Source: Balaenoptera acutorostrata
Taxonomy: Eukaryota; Chordata; Mammalia; Artiodactyla; Balaenopteridae
Assembly (NCBI RefSeq): GCF_949987535.1
Contig: NC_080080.1
Coordinates: 57,386,668-57,450,667, forward strand
Length of the DNA: 64,000 nucleotides
Direction of reading: 5' to 3'
Shown in pieces: positions 1-12,905 of this stretch (within the stretch, counting starts at the first letter, position 1; each line of letters begins with the position of its first letter). The notes below the pieces were generated by a model that saw nothing but the letters and a program-made list of their open reading frames with translations, was not told where the DNA came from and ran no database searches. A program made the translations under genes and the position numbers.

Positions 1-1878
1 AATTCTGTATACATCTCATTTCTGTTATTCAATTCACATTCTTAATGCACTGGAGAAGCTCCCTATTTATAGGAATCATGAAGTGCATCATTTTGTAAAA
101 CAGAATCTTTTTATAGTACAGATAGTAACAATTTTCTCTCCTCCATGTATTTGGTAAATAATGATCTCCAGATATTGAATTTTCTTAAAGTAATACAGTC
201 ATAATTTGCAAGTAACAAAATACCAGGAGGCACTTTCAGAAATTACTCCTTAAGGGTTCAGAATTCAAAGATATAGCACTGCAAGAAAGAATTTGTACAA
301 GCTGATTATCTTGTATTTTCCTGTATTATAAATAATAAGCATTTGGAATTAATCAGGTCTACTGACAGACAATAAGTATCCTGCAATTCCGATTCTTTGG
401 TTGAGTTTAGCATAGCAAAAATCCAATGGCCGGGCTGTACTATGCACTCCAACTCCAGAGGAAGGAAAATAATATATCAATTCTTTCTTAGTTGATAAAC
501 TTGATTGTAGCTGATTTTAATTTATTTTTCCTTTAATGCTAATTCAAACCTGCAATATGTTGTATCATTCTAGCTTGGTGTATATATTTTTTGTGCGACT
601 TGCCTATTGCATCTAACGATAGTATGAAAGATCCCCCAAAATAAATAAAAGATCTCATTTTAAAAACTATAGATGAGAGTCCATTTTGGGGTGAGGATTC
701 TCTCTATATAATTTCAAGATTTGCGTTGAAATTAGACATTTTAGTAGTGATACAATGTGGAACAAAAACGTTACCCTGGATTCTTTAATCTTATACAGTT
801 TTCTTGTATGAACTTAAAGGCTTCTAATTTCACTCTCTTATTTCTCGAAAGGATGGTATTTTACTCCAAAATTATTTTAACTATTTGAAAATTATTTAAG
901 GTTCTGCAAGTCAAAAATCACTTTTGCCTGAAATACTAATTCCCCCAGAATAAAGATAGAATGAGTCCATTTGCCAGATAATTAGGGGAAAGGGTTTGGT
1001 TCTAGTTTGAATTAATTAGAGAATTACTTCCATTTTGCCACTTAGGTTCATATTTGTAAGAAAAGTCTCGTCACAGTTGTGATTGTATTAGAAACTTTAA
1101 TACTTATGTTACAGAAGGGGAAAATACACATTTTGTGTAGAGACATCTGATAATTATGGTGCCTATGACAGGCTCTTTCAATTTTACTAAGGCATTTATA
1201 TAACACATTGTTTTTTTTTACGAGATCACAACACACTAAGAATCATCTCACTGGTTTTCACAACATCCCTAACTGACAGACAGGGTATCCACCCTGAAGC
1301 TAGTAGGAAGGAGAAAATGGAATGATGGTCAAAGTTCAAGTCTGTTCTGAAACTAATAATTACTCTTAGCTCCTTGAAGGTAAGCAGAATATCTTATTAT
1401 CTCATCTCCCCTGCTTTGCACAGTTTGAAAACTAAAATGAATTCATGGCTTTTGTGCCTCCATACCCCCTTTATCTTCATACATTACTACCTAACTCCAC
1501 TATATCATATACCATTTTACATATTTCCATATAGTTAAATTTCTGAACTAGAATTAAACATGGTAGAGACCATATATAGAAGAGTTAATCTTCCATGTGG
1601 CTATTCTCTATATTTAACAAGTGCAATCCTTCTCCGTATTCTTTGAAAACTAGGAAATGAAATAACTTGGAAACTATGGTGCAGAAATTTAGATCATCAT
1701 CTTAAACATATGATACAGCTAATCAGAGTATGCTAATATAGTGATAATTTATCTAAAGTTAACCATAGGTCTTCGTCCACTACCATTACTTAATTAACGT
1801 CCATGGGAATTACTAATTTCTTCAAAAGAAACCTAGAATGCTCCCATTTGAAGGCTTGGATGGGAAACTGAAAGACAT
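1..1878. other. Unique AT-rich sequence, no gene recognised
   Basis: This stretch is AT-rich and has no open frame longer than about 60 codons. I recognise no interspersed repeat, RNA gene or promoter-like GC-rich segment in it. Confidence 0.6.
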
Positions 1879-2367
1879 TGTAGCAACTAGTCTTCAAGAT
1901 GGCCCCAATGATCTACACCTCCTGCTTCTCACACCCTGCTGTGGTCCCCACCCACCTTGTACCAGGGATGCTCTGTGTGACCAATAGAATATGGCAGAAA
2001 TAATAATATGTCATTTCTGAGATTAGGTTATAGATGACTGTTGCTTCCATCTTGGGCACTCTCTCCCTTACACTCTCCTTTTCTCTCTCTCTCTCTGAAG
2101 TCTCTATCTAAAAGCTAGCAAGGAACCAACATTTCCCAACAATCACATGAGTGGGTTTTGAAGTGACTTTGCAGCTCTAGTAGAGCCTTGAGATAATTGC
2201 GACCCAGCCTACAGGTTGGCTGCAACCTCTTGACGGGCCTAGATGCAGAACCCCAACTAAGTTGTTCCAAACTCCTGACCCTCAGAAACTATGAGATAAT
2301 AAATGCTCATTCTTTAAGCTGCTATGTTTTGGGCTAATTTGCTTCACAGAAATACATAACTAATACA
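1879..2367 (+). mobile_element. MaLR solo LTR (MLT1-like)
   Basis: The segment opens with TGTAGCAACTAGTCTTCAAG and closes with ATAACTAATACA, the terminal blocks I know from MLT1-type LTRs of the ERVL-MaLR group. The middle carries the usual ACCCTGC, GTGACCAATAGAAT and GACCCTCAGAAACT blocks. A polyadenylation signal AATAAA lies at 2298-2303, as expected for the LTR R region. A CT dinucleotide run sits inside it at about 2081-2096. No internal retroviral sequence flanks it, so it looks like a solo LTR. It is ancient and diverged, and I see no clear target duplication. Confidence 0.85.
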
Positions 2368-4184
2368 GATGTGCAGGTGTATCTAGAGATTTTATATTTT
2401 CTGCCAGTTGAAAAGTATGACAGTAGAATTTAAAGTTATTTTTTAAAAAATACAGAAAGTGAACATCTAAGTACTTAAGAGATGATGATCAAGATTTGTT
2501 TTTTCTAGACTAAGGTTTATGACTCCTAAATTATGGGCTATTGGGAAATGCTGGAAATCTAAAAAAGTTTGTAATGAATATTTCCTGCTATGATAAAGAA
2601 AGCTTTTAAGACATGAGGGAAGGGAAAAAATTCCCAGATCAAAAGACTGAACTAACAGTATGAAAAATAAATTCAACATAAAAATAATAATGATGAAATT
2701 GATGTTAAATAATTCACAGGGAAAGGGTTCAGTAATAAAACAAGGCCTTATGGATTTGGTTAGGGTCTATATCTAGAACAGTCTGGAATATGGGTGTCTC
2801 ATAAATTACAATTTAAAATGTAATCTAAAGAAATAAGTTGATCTCATGGATACCAGTGAAAACTGGTGGGAGATGAAACATATGTCTGGAAGAAACAATG
2901 GATCTATAATCCAGATAGTGAGGAGGAAGTCAAAGGAAAAGTACTTGTAGAGAAATCCACAGACCTAAGAGCAGAAACACAATTGGAAACCAATAGGTAA
3001 GATTAGGAAGAAAGAGTAAAAGAAACATCATTAGGGATATGGCCTACAGAGTACCTAGCCATACCAAAGTTATGGATTTCAAAACTGCATAGATAACAAA
3101 ATAGGGAAGGTATAAAGAACTTCAAGTATAATGGTATCTGGTAAGGTTATTCTTTTTCTAAATCCATAACAGCTGGTAAATTCTAGACTTTCCTTGTTGA
3201 CAATTTCATGTTTCATGTTACCCAGTACAGAGAACACTGGCAAGATTTAGAATGTCTCTGCACTGGAATCTTATGGGGGCAGGAGGAAGGCGGGAAGAGG
3301 AGAAAGGAATCCCAGCTTATGTAAAAGATTCCAAAAATTAAAGACAGATATTGTCAGCGGTTTTTCAAAAAGAAGGAGAAAATTATCCAAAGAATATACT
3401 AATGGCATGGATCCCTAGAAGAATTCTAGAGTAATGTATGAATACTTACAAAGTAGTTATCTCCAAAAACCAGCCCAGTCCCAGATCTCCTTTTTTTGAC
3501 AGAATTATAAGACAAATAGTTTGGAATATCACTTTTTAAAAGAGTATATACTGATTTAACAGATATTTTGACAAAGCCTTCCCTGAAATAACTGTGGGGA
3601 ACAAAAGAACTATCTGGTTAACATCAGAGTTAGGTGGAAAGATCATTATCACTAAAATATGTTGATTTATAGACATGAAGATTTGCGACAAGGTTCTAGT
3701 GACTTATTGTCCTTTCACTTGGGAAGATACATTAAAGGCAACTCTACCAAATTTATTCATAACACAGAGTTATGAAAAATAAATTTGATTGCAGAACTAA
3801 ATTTTTTCATAAAATAGTAATTTAACAGGAAATATTTAAGGTCCTAGATTTAGATTAAATCAATTACATTCACACAGATAGGGAGACAATGGTTAAGTAA
3901 ACAGACAATTGAAAAACAATCCTACTGTATTTAACTACAAACTCAGTATTAGTCCACAGAGTGATATAATGAAAAGAAACCTATGTCCAGTATTGTTTAA
4001 AATGCAGATTATCCAAGTTCTAAAATGTGATAATCACTCTGCATTCAAATTGACCAGTAATCTTAAGAGTACCATGTTTAGTTTTTGGTACTACTTTTAA
4101 AGGGAATATTGAAAAACCATAGGAAGCTCGGTGGTGACTCACTCATTCTTCTAATAAAACTTCTGGATGTAAGTTTTTAATTGT
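2368..4184. other. Unique AT-rich sequence
   Basis: I see no recognisable repeat, RNA gene or exon-like open frame here. Confidence 0.55.
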
Positions 4185-4330
4185 CTAATCTGTTCTAGAC
4201 ATTATGCTGTAATTGGAAATAGAAATATAAAAATGACCCTGCTCCTGTCCACAATCAGCAAATGACCCAGTAGAGGAGAAAAGCAAATTCACAAGTCAGT
4301 GTACATCTGCAAACTCTTTAGTGTAAGAAA
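4185..4330 (-). mobile_element. Possible antisense L2 fragment
   Basis: The order of words (nationwide L2 antisense pattern: tctagacattatgct, then ccctgctcctgtcc, then cagtagaggag) resembles the 3' part of L2 read on the opposite strand. Divergence is high, so this is only a suggestion. Confidence 0.35.
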
Positions 4331-5868
4331 TATTTGAGATAATGGGAATGTTCTGCCTGAAGAAAGGACTTAAGGGAAAATGTGAGATACCTTCAAATAA
4401 TTGAACATGTGGCTCTAGGTGCATATGTATTGTGTCATACCCAATGGTAAGGAGGAAAATTATAGGAAGTCAAAATTTGGCTTCAGAACTTTTCAACAAT
4501 TAGACATGCATAGCAAGAGAGTGGACGTAATATAAAGTGTTGAAACTTTATCTTGGAAAGTTCTGATCAAAGGGTATATGAAACCTGGAAGAAATATTGT
4601 AAGAAGGATTTCTGCCTCGAGGCATGGCTACTGCTATTGCTGCTGCTGCTGGTAATGTGTTTACATGTGTTTAACAGGCAACAGAGAAGGAGGGTGAAAA
4701 GATTTGCTCTGTCTCTAAGATGCTTTGATTTCATGTACAAAAACTATCAATATCTATCTCCATAAAACAAGATTTTCATTTTGGACTTCACGTAAAAATG
4801 TATAATGCTTCAAGACATCACAATTTAGGTAGCACATTTATATAAGGAAAACAATTGTCCCATATTGAATACATTGATTCTAGTGTGCTGTGCTAATGTG
4901 TTTCATAAAATAAAGCAACTTTTAGAAAAGGTATAGTTAATAGGCCCACGTGCAGGAACCTTAAAAACTTGAATTAACTTGGATTTAGGATTATTTGACT
5001 TCATATTTATAAATAAAATTGAAAGAAATTCCACTATTTAGGAAATCTATTCTTTTTTATGTAACTTTTCAGAATTTCTTTCAAAAGATTTTCTTTTGCA
5101 CAAAGCATACTCTTTTCATCTTATCCTATGATTCTTAATACTACCTGACTTGTAAGAAGGTGACTGATATTTTCTTTTAAGGTTAGTTCAAACATCCTAT
5201 CAGGGGATCAATAACACAAATTCTAAGAAGTTTAGTACCCGCCCCTTGCCATGTACTGCTAGGTCAGCCAAAGGACCTAAAATCTTCAAAGCGCATGACT
5301 TATTTTTCTATTATCAAACACATTACTTTGAACTACAGTTAAAAAAAAGACACTAGCCCATTTACTTCTTGTACAATATTACCATGCTACAGAATAAATA
5401 AAAGACAACTAAATTTTCTAAATAATCTGATCTAAAGCATAAAACTTAATTTTTAAATGGTTAAGTAGTAGGTATTTGTCAATTTGACCTTTAAGATAAT
5501 ATTTTAAATAATTCTTCCATATTACCTGGGAAACTTCTCAGGCAATCCTTCATATCAGTGTTTTCCATGGGAAGTTTTCTGTGTAGGCTCTCTCACTTTC
5601 ATAAGAATCCTACATTTATGGTATATATTGATTGCAGAGAGCCCAGAGAAATACATTGGAGGGCAAAACTGTTTTTTTCTTTTAAAGTACATTTAAGAGG
5701 AAGCATTTAAGGTCAAATTTTACATGGCTGTCTCCTGAATTAACAAGATTTGATTTCTGCAATCCAGATGTTTGCCAAATAGCAGAATCACAAATACCAG
5801 CCATTCTTATCTAAGGCTCAGTTGTGATAAACCACCCACATGGAAAATTGCCAAGGACTCCTCTAGAT
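4331..5868. other. Unique AT-rich sequence
   Basis: No repeat family is recognised. A 70-codon open frame at 4553-4765 owes its leucine run to a short GCT triplet run near 4630-4650 and is not convincing as a gene. Confidence 0.5.
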
Positions 5869-6020
5869 CACTGTTTTCAAACTGTGGTCTCTGGACCATG
5901 GGAATCAGAATCAACTGAGATGTTTTTTAATAACACAGATTCCTGAACCCCACCCTTGATCTGCTGAGTCAGACTCTCCCCAGACAATCCTTAGGCAATC
6001 TAAAACTTGAGAACCTACTT
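5869..6020 (+). mobile_element. hAT-Charlie non-autonomous relic (MER5-like)
   Basis: The left edge CACTGTTTTCAAACTGTGGTC and right edge AAACTTGAGAACCTA resemble the inverted ends of MER5-type hAT elements. Between them are the typical words AGAATCAACTGAGATG, ACACAGATTCCTGAACCCCA and TGAGTCAGACTCTCC. The length of about 150 bp suits an internally shortened non-autonomous copy. It has no coding capacity. Confidence 0.8.
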
Positions 6021-6985
6021 TAGATGTGTTTTGTTACATTTTGCTCAAACCAGACAACCAAAGAGCTACAGCAAGAAAAAGAAATATAAACTCAAAATTA
6101 TATTTATTTTACATATTTGTTAGTGGACATTGACCACTATATCACACAATATCCGTATGGCTTTTGGGAAAAAGTTTGGTTTTTCCTGGAAAAAAGCTTT
6201 ACTTTTATCTTATTCACAATTCTTACTTTTCTCTTTGTTCTGGTTACTAGATAGCTCAGAAACAAATTTTAGACCTACCTCTTACAATACTACAATATGT
6301 AATAAAATGTACTGAGCCTACTTCAATAGTTTGATATTTTTAAAGATATATGGATAGTAAACTGACTTAATCCAGTTTGGCAGAAAGGTAGAATATGAAT
6401 TAATAGGTCAATACATCTCCTAATAAGGCAATCTAAGATTATTTTCATTATTTTGATAGTCAAATTACACAGTTAATTCTGTCCATTGGAGTATATATGC
6501 TTTATTATGTATGCTTTACATAGGTCTCCCCCATCTTTTCCTTTAAATGTTAAAAATTACTTTATTTGACTTCTCATTCTCCACACCTCAGACCTGTTGC
6601 AAAGGTACCATTGAAAAATAGGGGATTACAAATGTAGAGAGGACCTGGATGTGCCATCGAAGGTGAAGTCGTGTTCAGGAAGAGTGGAGAGGCAACTGGA
6701 GAGGTGGACACTGACATGTAAACCAGTGCTCTTAGTTGTGAGAACTTAACTGATAACCCACTTAATAAAGTTGGTACCTAGCCCATATTTCAATGACTTT
6801 TCCAAAAAGGTGAGAAACTTGTCAATGTGCCAAAATCCATATACACTAAAGGTACTGTGTTTCTCCAACATTACTAGATCATTTATTGAAGAGAAAAATA
6901 TGTGTGGACTGATATTAGTTGCCTATCTTCGTGTAACAGCATAGGCTAATTCCCAGTGATCGTTTTCCTTCATATCCTTCGGTAA
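6021..6985. other. Unique AT-rich sequence
   Basis: I see no known repeat or gene. The short frame at 6130-6315 has no recognisable domain. Confidence 0.5.
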
Positions 6986-6989
6986 GTGC

Positions 6990-7320
6990 TCAAACCAGTG
7001 CTTCACAAATCATCTGTGGCGATGAACCAGTCTGTTTTTTTTTTTTTTTTCATCTATCATGGACTGAAACTTTTGTAAAATACAATAAAAAATGATTGGC
7101 TAGAAAAATGAAAGCACATAAAAAGCAAAGACACAAAATGCAAGTGCGTTTTTAGTTATTTTAATATTTTAAAATTATTATTAGATTTGATAGATGTAAA
7201 ATTCTCTGACAAATGTCTGCAAAAGTTTCGAAATGCTTACTCTCTATTTCTCTACTTATCATGTGGAGCAGTACGTTCTGCAGACAAACACCTGTCTGTG
7301 GACCACAGTTTCTGCAACTT
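6990..7320. mobile_element. Possible hAT-type DNA transposon relic with internal T16 run
   Basis: The left part reads CAGTGCTTCACAAATCATCTG and the right part CTGTGGACCACAGTTTCTGC, a loose inverted pair in the style of Charlie-type ends. A 16-T run lies at 7035-7050. The family is not identified and the ends are imperfect. Confidence 0.35.
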
Positions 7321-7639
7321 TCCATAAACAACCCCTGCAATAATCCATCAGTTTATAGTTTATGATCTCTATTTCATACAAATTTTTAGAAAAGGGATTA
7401 TGCTTGCCCCTCTCAATTTCTCTTAACCTTCTTCTACTCCAAGCAATTACTTAATAACCACTGAAAATGAATTAGCAATCCCCGAGGCAAATCCTTTTAG
7501 TAGTACATGGTATAATTGGACCAAAGCTAATTAGAATAGCTAAAAATTCTTTCTCAATTTTGGTCCTAATTTGGGACATCATTTCCTTCTCACCATTGTT
7601 CTTTTTTAGGGATTTCAATTCAAAGATGATTGCTTTCAT

Positions 7640-8075
7640 TCACCAATATCAGGTTCTTCTCCCTTCAGGGCACAAGGAGAACTACATTTCTCAATCCCAT
7701 TCCAGTTGAACAGGATTATGTGACTAGATCCAGCCAGTGGATAATGACAAGGCCTTGAACTATTCCCTGGATCAAGCAACCAAAAACAAGCAAGCAAACA
7801 AACAAAACAAACTCAACAAACAAATATATCAAACAAAAAATAAATTAAAAAAGAAAAACCTACAGCACTGTTCTAGTAGGTTCATCTGCAATATTTGGTG
7901 GAGCCTACCTCTACTGTTCTGAGTCTCTGAATGATTGTGTAAAGCTGAACACACTTCTGACCGGCATTAAAAACAAAGCACAAGCAAGAAATACATCTTC
8001 TTTGTATTATGTACCTGAGATTGTGAAATTAATTGTTAGTATAACATAATCTAGTCTATCCTAGTTAATACAGTC
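7640..8075 (+). mobile_element. Old L1M-type 3' UTR fragment with a CAAA-rich insertion
   Basis: The left part has GAGAACTACATTTCTCAA and TATGTGACTAGATCCAGCCA, and the right part GAAATACATCTTC, ATAATCTAGTCTATCC and TAGTTAATACAG. Together these match, diverged, a common mammalian interspersed 3' end that I associate with old L1 (L1ME/L1M-type) elements. The element is split by an A- and CAAA-rich simple repeat at about 7785-7858. The exact subfamily is uncertain, and an LTR origin is the main alternative. Confidence 0.5.
7785..7858. repeat. CAAA/CAAG-rich simple repeat
   Basis: Imperfect runs of CAAA, CAAG and AACA units make a low-complexity A-rich tract inside the older interspersed repeat. 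Confidence 0.8.
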
Positions 8076-8184
8076 TTTTTAAAAGAAGGAAAATGAAGCA
8101 AGAAAAATTGACATCAAACATTCAGAAATGGAATGATTGTAGTAAAATTGAAAAGAAAAAAGAAATAAAGGGTGACATTTCCAT

Positions 8185-8390
8185 ATATCAAGAGGACTTA
8201 ATTTAGTCTAAGCTAGGCTAGGGGGTCAATGAAGGTCTCCTTGAAGATGTGGAAGTTAAGTTGAGACACAAGCGTGATGTGGAATTATTTGGAAGAAGAG
8301 GGGAAACAAGCACTTCAGGCAAAATTAACCACGTGTGATGGTCTGGAAAGTGGAAAATGTGATGGCTGCAATGTAAAAAAGAACGAAGCA
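8185..8390 (-). mobile_element. Antisense L2 fragment
   Basis: The words GGTCTCCTTGAAGATGTGG, AAGTTAAGTTGAGACAC and GCACTTCAGGC follow the antisense 3' half of L2 in order. The copy is short and diverged, with no coding capacity. Confidence 0.55.
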
Positions 8391-8989
8391 TCCCTTCATG
8401 AGCTTGGTGAGCTTCATGCCCATGAGATATCTAACTTGACACAATTTCTTTGCCTCTTGCTCCTGGGTCACAGTGTTAGGCTCCTCTCTATGGTTTCAGT
8501 TCCCTTAAGACCCCCTCATCAATGTTCTGGAGGGCGCACGTTCTTCTATAGTGGTTCTGGATTCATGCCTTACTTGAAAAATCTCATGTTTACTGCATAC
8601 CTGGCCCATAGAAGTGCCTAGTAAAGAGCTGGCTTAATGACTTAATGAATAAAGAAAGAAGGAATAACCGAAAGAAATAGTTTGCATGGATCCATAAAAT
8701 CTGTGTAATCTGTTCTCAAGCAAAAGCAAAACCCAAAAATCACGTTAGAGCTACCCTAAATTTTATGATTTTCTATGGTATTCCTATTACTTCTCTCCCA
8801 AGGAGAGAGGAATCTCAAATTGATTCTAATCAAATGTGGAGAGAGCCAACATGAATTATTGACAACAAATTGATTTTTAAAGAATAAAAAATACCATTTT
8901 ATTCCTGCCAATACAGTAATACAAATTAATAGAATAATAGCAATGCTAAGGAGGCATTCTACTAATCCCTTTTTAATGAATCAGTCCCC
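8391..8989. other. Mostly unique sequence with an L2-tail-like end
   Basis: Around 8580-8670 the order of a CCTGGCCCATAGAAGTGCC word and a TTAATGAATAAA word recalls an L2 or MIR 3' end, but weakly. The 115-codon frame at 8274-8621 overlaps repeat DNA and shows no domain. Confidence 0.35.
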
Positions 8990-9135
8990 AAAAAGTACCT
9001 ATTGGATACCACCTGTATGCCTAGTCTTAGAGACATAGTAAATAGTCTTTAGAATCTGTGCTACAAATCTTGAAGGACACAAAATCGTTCAGAAAATCAC
9101 TGTCCTCAACATGCTTAGCTGGATAGACTAGAAGT
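8990..9135 (-). mobile_element. Possible L2/L3-type antisense fragment
   Basis: ATTGGATACCACCTGTATGC followed by CACTGTCCTCAACATGCTTA and ATAGACTAGAAG resembles the antisense 3' region of CR1-clade LINEs. It is strongly diverged. Confidence 0.4.
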
Positions 9136-12100
9136 TACTGGAGATTGCCAGAGTAAAAACAGTGTATATTGATGAAAGTTAACGTATTTGCATTAGCATA
9201 CTCATTTATTTTAATACCACAAAATTAATTGAAAAATCTTATTCTCTAAAATTTATGTTTTATTCCCAAATCTTTTTCTGTATACTATTTTATATAATAA
9301 ATTTCTCCTTTTGAAAGGTACTGATAAATAAAATTGACTTAAATTTGGATATATGAAGGTGAAGAACAGAAAAATCCAGAAAACAAATAGCCAAGGAATA
9401 TAGGCCCTTTCCCCTAGATTTATGACCTTTCAAATTATCTGTTTTTCATTGAACAGTAAGCATTTATGGAAAAACTACATTAACATTCCATCCACCTTTG
9501 ATTCAAGAACTATCTCCAGTTTATGGAAGGTCCTAGTATAATGGTTACAGAACAGATCTCAACTTCATTGTATAACACTATTACACTTGCACTTCCCAAC
9601 TATTTTTTTTAAATTTTGCTCTCTAGATTATTTTATATATGGATAACCAATAATGCAATCTATTTTCAATCTTTAAAAGGTTAGTAATAAATTTTTTTTA
9701 AAAAAATAAAAGGTAAGTCATTCAATTTGAAATTTGTCCTGGATATGGATATTACTTCCTGATCCTCCTTGCTCATAATTAGCAAGGTAGTTTCCATGAT
9801 TATATTTTATCTTGATCTGTTTTACATTTCAACTTAATGAAAAGTCATCCTCACTATACAATACTGCTCTTTTATGAATCAGTATCAGATTAATCATTTA
9901 TGCAGTCTTCAAGATCAAGGCAATGCCTCTGCTTATTGCAACATCTAATCTATCATAAACATGCTGAGACAAAAACCACTTGCAATAATTATAATTATTA
10001 CATATGTTTTCATCAAAATCAATGAATTTTGCTGTCTACTTTATAGCTGCAGTAATGCTGAATCATATTCTGATAAATTATTCTTAAACTGTATACTTTG
10101 CTCTGCATGGCTAGATTCCAGTTGCATGACAGCAAAGATGATGTATGTGCTCTTCAGCATAAAATATGTCAGGATCACTAAAAGAAAAACACAGAGTCAA
10201 AAACCAGTTAAAGCTGAGTCACTGCTCACTTTTATAGGCTGGGGCTCAAACACATCTATTACTCCTCACACCTTAAACTCTTCTGTTTCTTCTCCTTTTA
10301 GCTCCTAATTACCTATGTCAGTGAATCATCTCACAAAACATTTCTGAAAACATTACCAGAACTCCATCTTTAAAAATAAGCCATATTTAATAGCATGTAT
10401 TCATTTATTCCAATAATAGAGATTTATATCCTGTTCTCTATTTAAGGAATGATATTTAAAACCAGCTGATACATATGGATGCTCAGAGTAATATTCAATT
10501 TTTAAAAATTCTACTCCTTCTAAAAGAAAAATCCTTAGTAATGTCAGGGGACAGAGTTAATGAAAAGATTATAAGGAATCACCTTATGAGAAGATGACTT
10601 TTGCTCAAAATCCTCAAGGACCTTTCCATCTTCCATGTGGATTTCAGTTTAAGCTGATAAATAGACAGGTTATGTCTCAGCTTGAAAGCCTATAATTTGC
10701 TTCTGTTTAGAGAAGTTTAAGTGGATTTTTCTTTAATTTAAACAACAGCATTTTTCGTCACCATTTTCTTCTCATCATATTCACTCATTGGTAATGTAAC
10801 ATGACTGGGGAGAGTGGAAAGATAACTTCTGCATCTGACAATGGAGCAGATATTATACCTTCTAAGAGTAGGTCATAGGTATCTTTTCAAAGCATATTGA
10901 ATGGTCAGCAGTGACCTTAAAAGATAATTTTTGCCATAAGTAAAATAGTTTGGGGTCATATTCACCTAGAACTAAGTGCAACATTAAGGCCCAGAGATCA
11001 AGTGGTTCTTGTAAGTGCAAAGAGTACAAACCTTTGTACTCTTCATTGTCACATGGGAAACTAAAGGTCAGAAAGAATTCCAATGATGCTTCTTGTTTTA
11101 TAGCATGTCTTTAGAGAGAAAGGTTCCATCACAAGTAAATTTTGGCCCCTACTCTTCCTACTTCTAGTTCTATTGATGAGAGAGGGAGAGAGAGAAATTT
11201 GGGTTGTCAATTCTATAGTTATTTAAAATTAGATATAGTGACTTTCATTTTCAGAGTGTCAACACACACCTCACACAAATCGATTCAAAATGTTTACTAG
11301 CAGACCTCACACTTAGAATTCCAACGAACACTGTGTCTGTTGTCTCTTTTTAAAATCAACATATGTCATTACTTGAATGGAAAAAGTATACATGAAAAAA
11401 TCTCTCCACATCATCATGTTACATCATCACGGACACTAAACATAGAGTAGTAATAAAGCAAGACAAAATGTTAATCCCTTCTAGACCAGACATAATACTT
11501 GGAATCTCTGTCAAGAATACCAAAAAGGGATGAAAGCCAGAGAGCTGGGGTTCCATGGAATACAATACTGAAAAGCCACTCCCCTCAGAGGCTAGAATAG
11601 AGTGATATGGAATTAGTGCATCAACTTCAGCCAGGCATTAGGAAATATTCCACATTCTATTGTGAATAAAGTAGAGAAATGAGAACCAAGAATCTGTAGT
11701 TAAGTGGACATCTAGGACCCCCAAATCCTATATCCTCAAATGTATATCTTGTCAAGGTTTTGCCCCTAAACTCTTATATGATCAACTGACCTGGCTCACG
11801 TTTAAACCGCAAGGATGACTTTGCCCAGACTTGACCAATTAAAGTACCTTAGATGATGCCTCCTTTACTCTGGTTCTCATATGGATTTTCCTTGGCCAGA
11901 AACTCTTCCCACATTGACAGGTAACCCCAGGCCTATCTTTCCATACCTGTCACATGACATTCTAAAAATGCATAATCCCAAAGATGAGTCAACGACTAAA
12001 GAATATCACTTTATTGCTCTTTTTCCTGAGCACAAAGCTCCTCTTTTGAGACTACTCTTATGTATGGAATCTTCTCACTAAAGGCTGAGTTAGATAACTA

Positions 12101-12373
12101 TAAACATTCCCCAGATCAGTGCTATGTTCTCTCTAGAAAGTTTAAAGAGTGTCACCAACATTTAAAATCTTCTATAATTTTGATTCAAATGACCTTTCTA
12201 TCTTTATTCCTCTGCTTCTTTTGTGACACCTTCACTTCACAAAATGATCTACTTACTGTCTCCTGAACATTTAATCTTTATTCTAATCACCCATGTTCTC
12301 TCATCATGTCTCCAAGCCTCTGGACATACTACTTTGTCTAATCTTGGCCCAAGCAAAACCAACCTTTTTAGAC
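9136..12373. other. Long AT-rich unique stretch
   Basis: I recognise no gene and no clear repeat over about 3.2 kb. The open frames at 9961-10308 and 10862-11083 have no domain and no exon-like flanks that I can support. Some L2-like wording appears from about 12180 and may be the upstream part of the L2 that resumes at 12593. Confidence 0.5.
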
Positions 12374-12592
12374 CAGATGTCAGCAAACTTTTTCTATAAA
12401 GGACCAGAGAGTAAGCATTTTTGGCTTTGTCAGCCATACTGTCACAGTTACAACTACTCAATTTTGTTGTCATGGAGCATGAAAGTAGGCATATACTTTG
12501 TGTTAAATGAATAGGTATAGCTTTCTTATAAAACTTTATTTACAGAAGCAGACATGGGTAGATGTGGTCTGCAGCCCATGGTAGCAGAGCCG
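12374..12592 (-). mobile_element. hAT-type non-autonomous DNA transposon, copy A
   Basis: GTCAGCAAACTTTTTCTATAA at the left, then GACCAGAGAGTAAGC, TTTGGCTTTGTCAGCCATAC, AACTACTCAATTTTGTTGT and AAAACTTTATTTACAGAAGC, match in order a common mammalian hAT (Charlie-type) repeat. The other copy in this window (56691-56894) is the same family in the opposite orientation. I do not assign a MER number with confidence. It interrupts or abuts an L2. Confidence 0.8.
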
Positions 12593-12905
12593 TATTTTAG
12601 ATTCAGCTCAGGAGTTATCTTCTCTGATTCCTTTCATGATACTTTCTTTACTTTCCCCCCAATTAAGCAGAGATAGAATTTCTTCTTTCACGCTCACCTA
12701 GAATGTGTACATATTTTTATTATAGCAATTCTCTCATTGTACTAGGTAAATGATTTATATATTTAGTTTCCTCTCTAAACAGTGAATCCATCAAGGATAA
12801 AGACTATGTTTTATTAATCAGTATCAAACAAAACAGCTAGAACCCTATAGGTATTCAATAAATATTGACTATTTGAATAAATAAATGAATGAACAAATGA
12901 ATAGA
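12593..12905 (+). mobile_element. L2 3' end
   Basis: The order GTGAATCCATCAAGGATAAAG, ACTATGTTTTATTAATCAG, AGAACCCTATAGGTATTCAA, TAAATATTGACTATTTGAA and a terminal TGAA-rich tail (12885-12905) is the sense 3' UTR of L2. The tail gives the orientation clearly. Confidence 0.75.

Noticed and set aside
4553..4765. 70-codon frame with a leucine-rich, membrane-like stretch
   Set aside because: The leucines come from a short GCT/CTG triplet run. There is no start context or homology.
8274..8621. 115-codon frame
   Set aside because: It overlaps an antisense L2 fragment and shows no domain.
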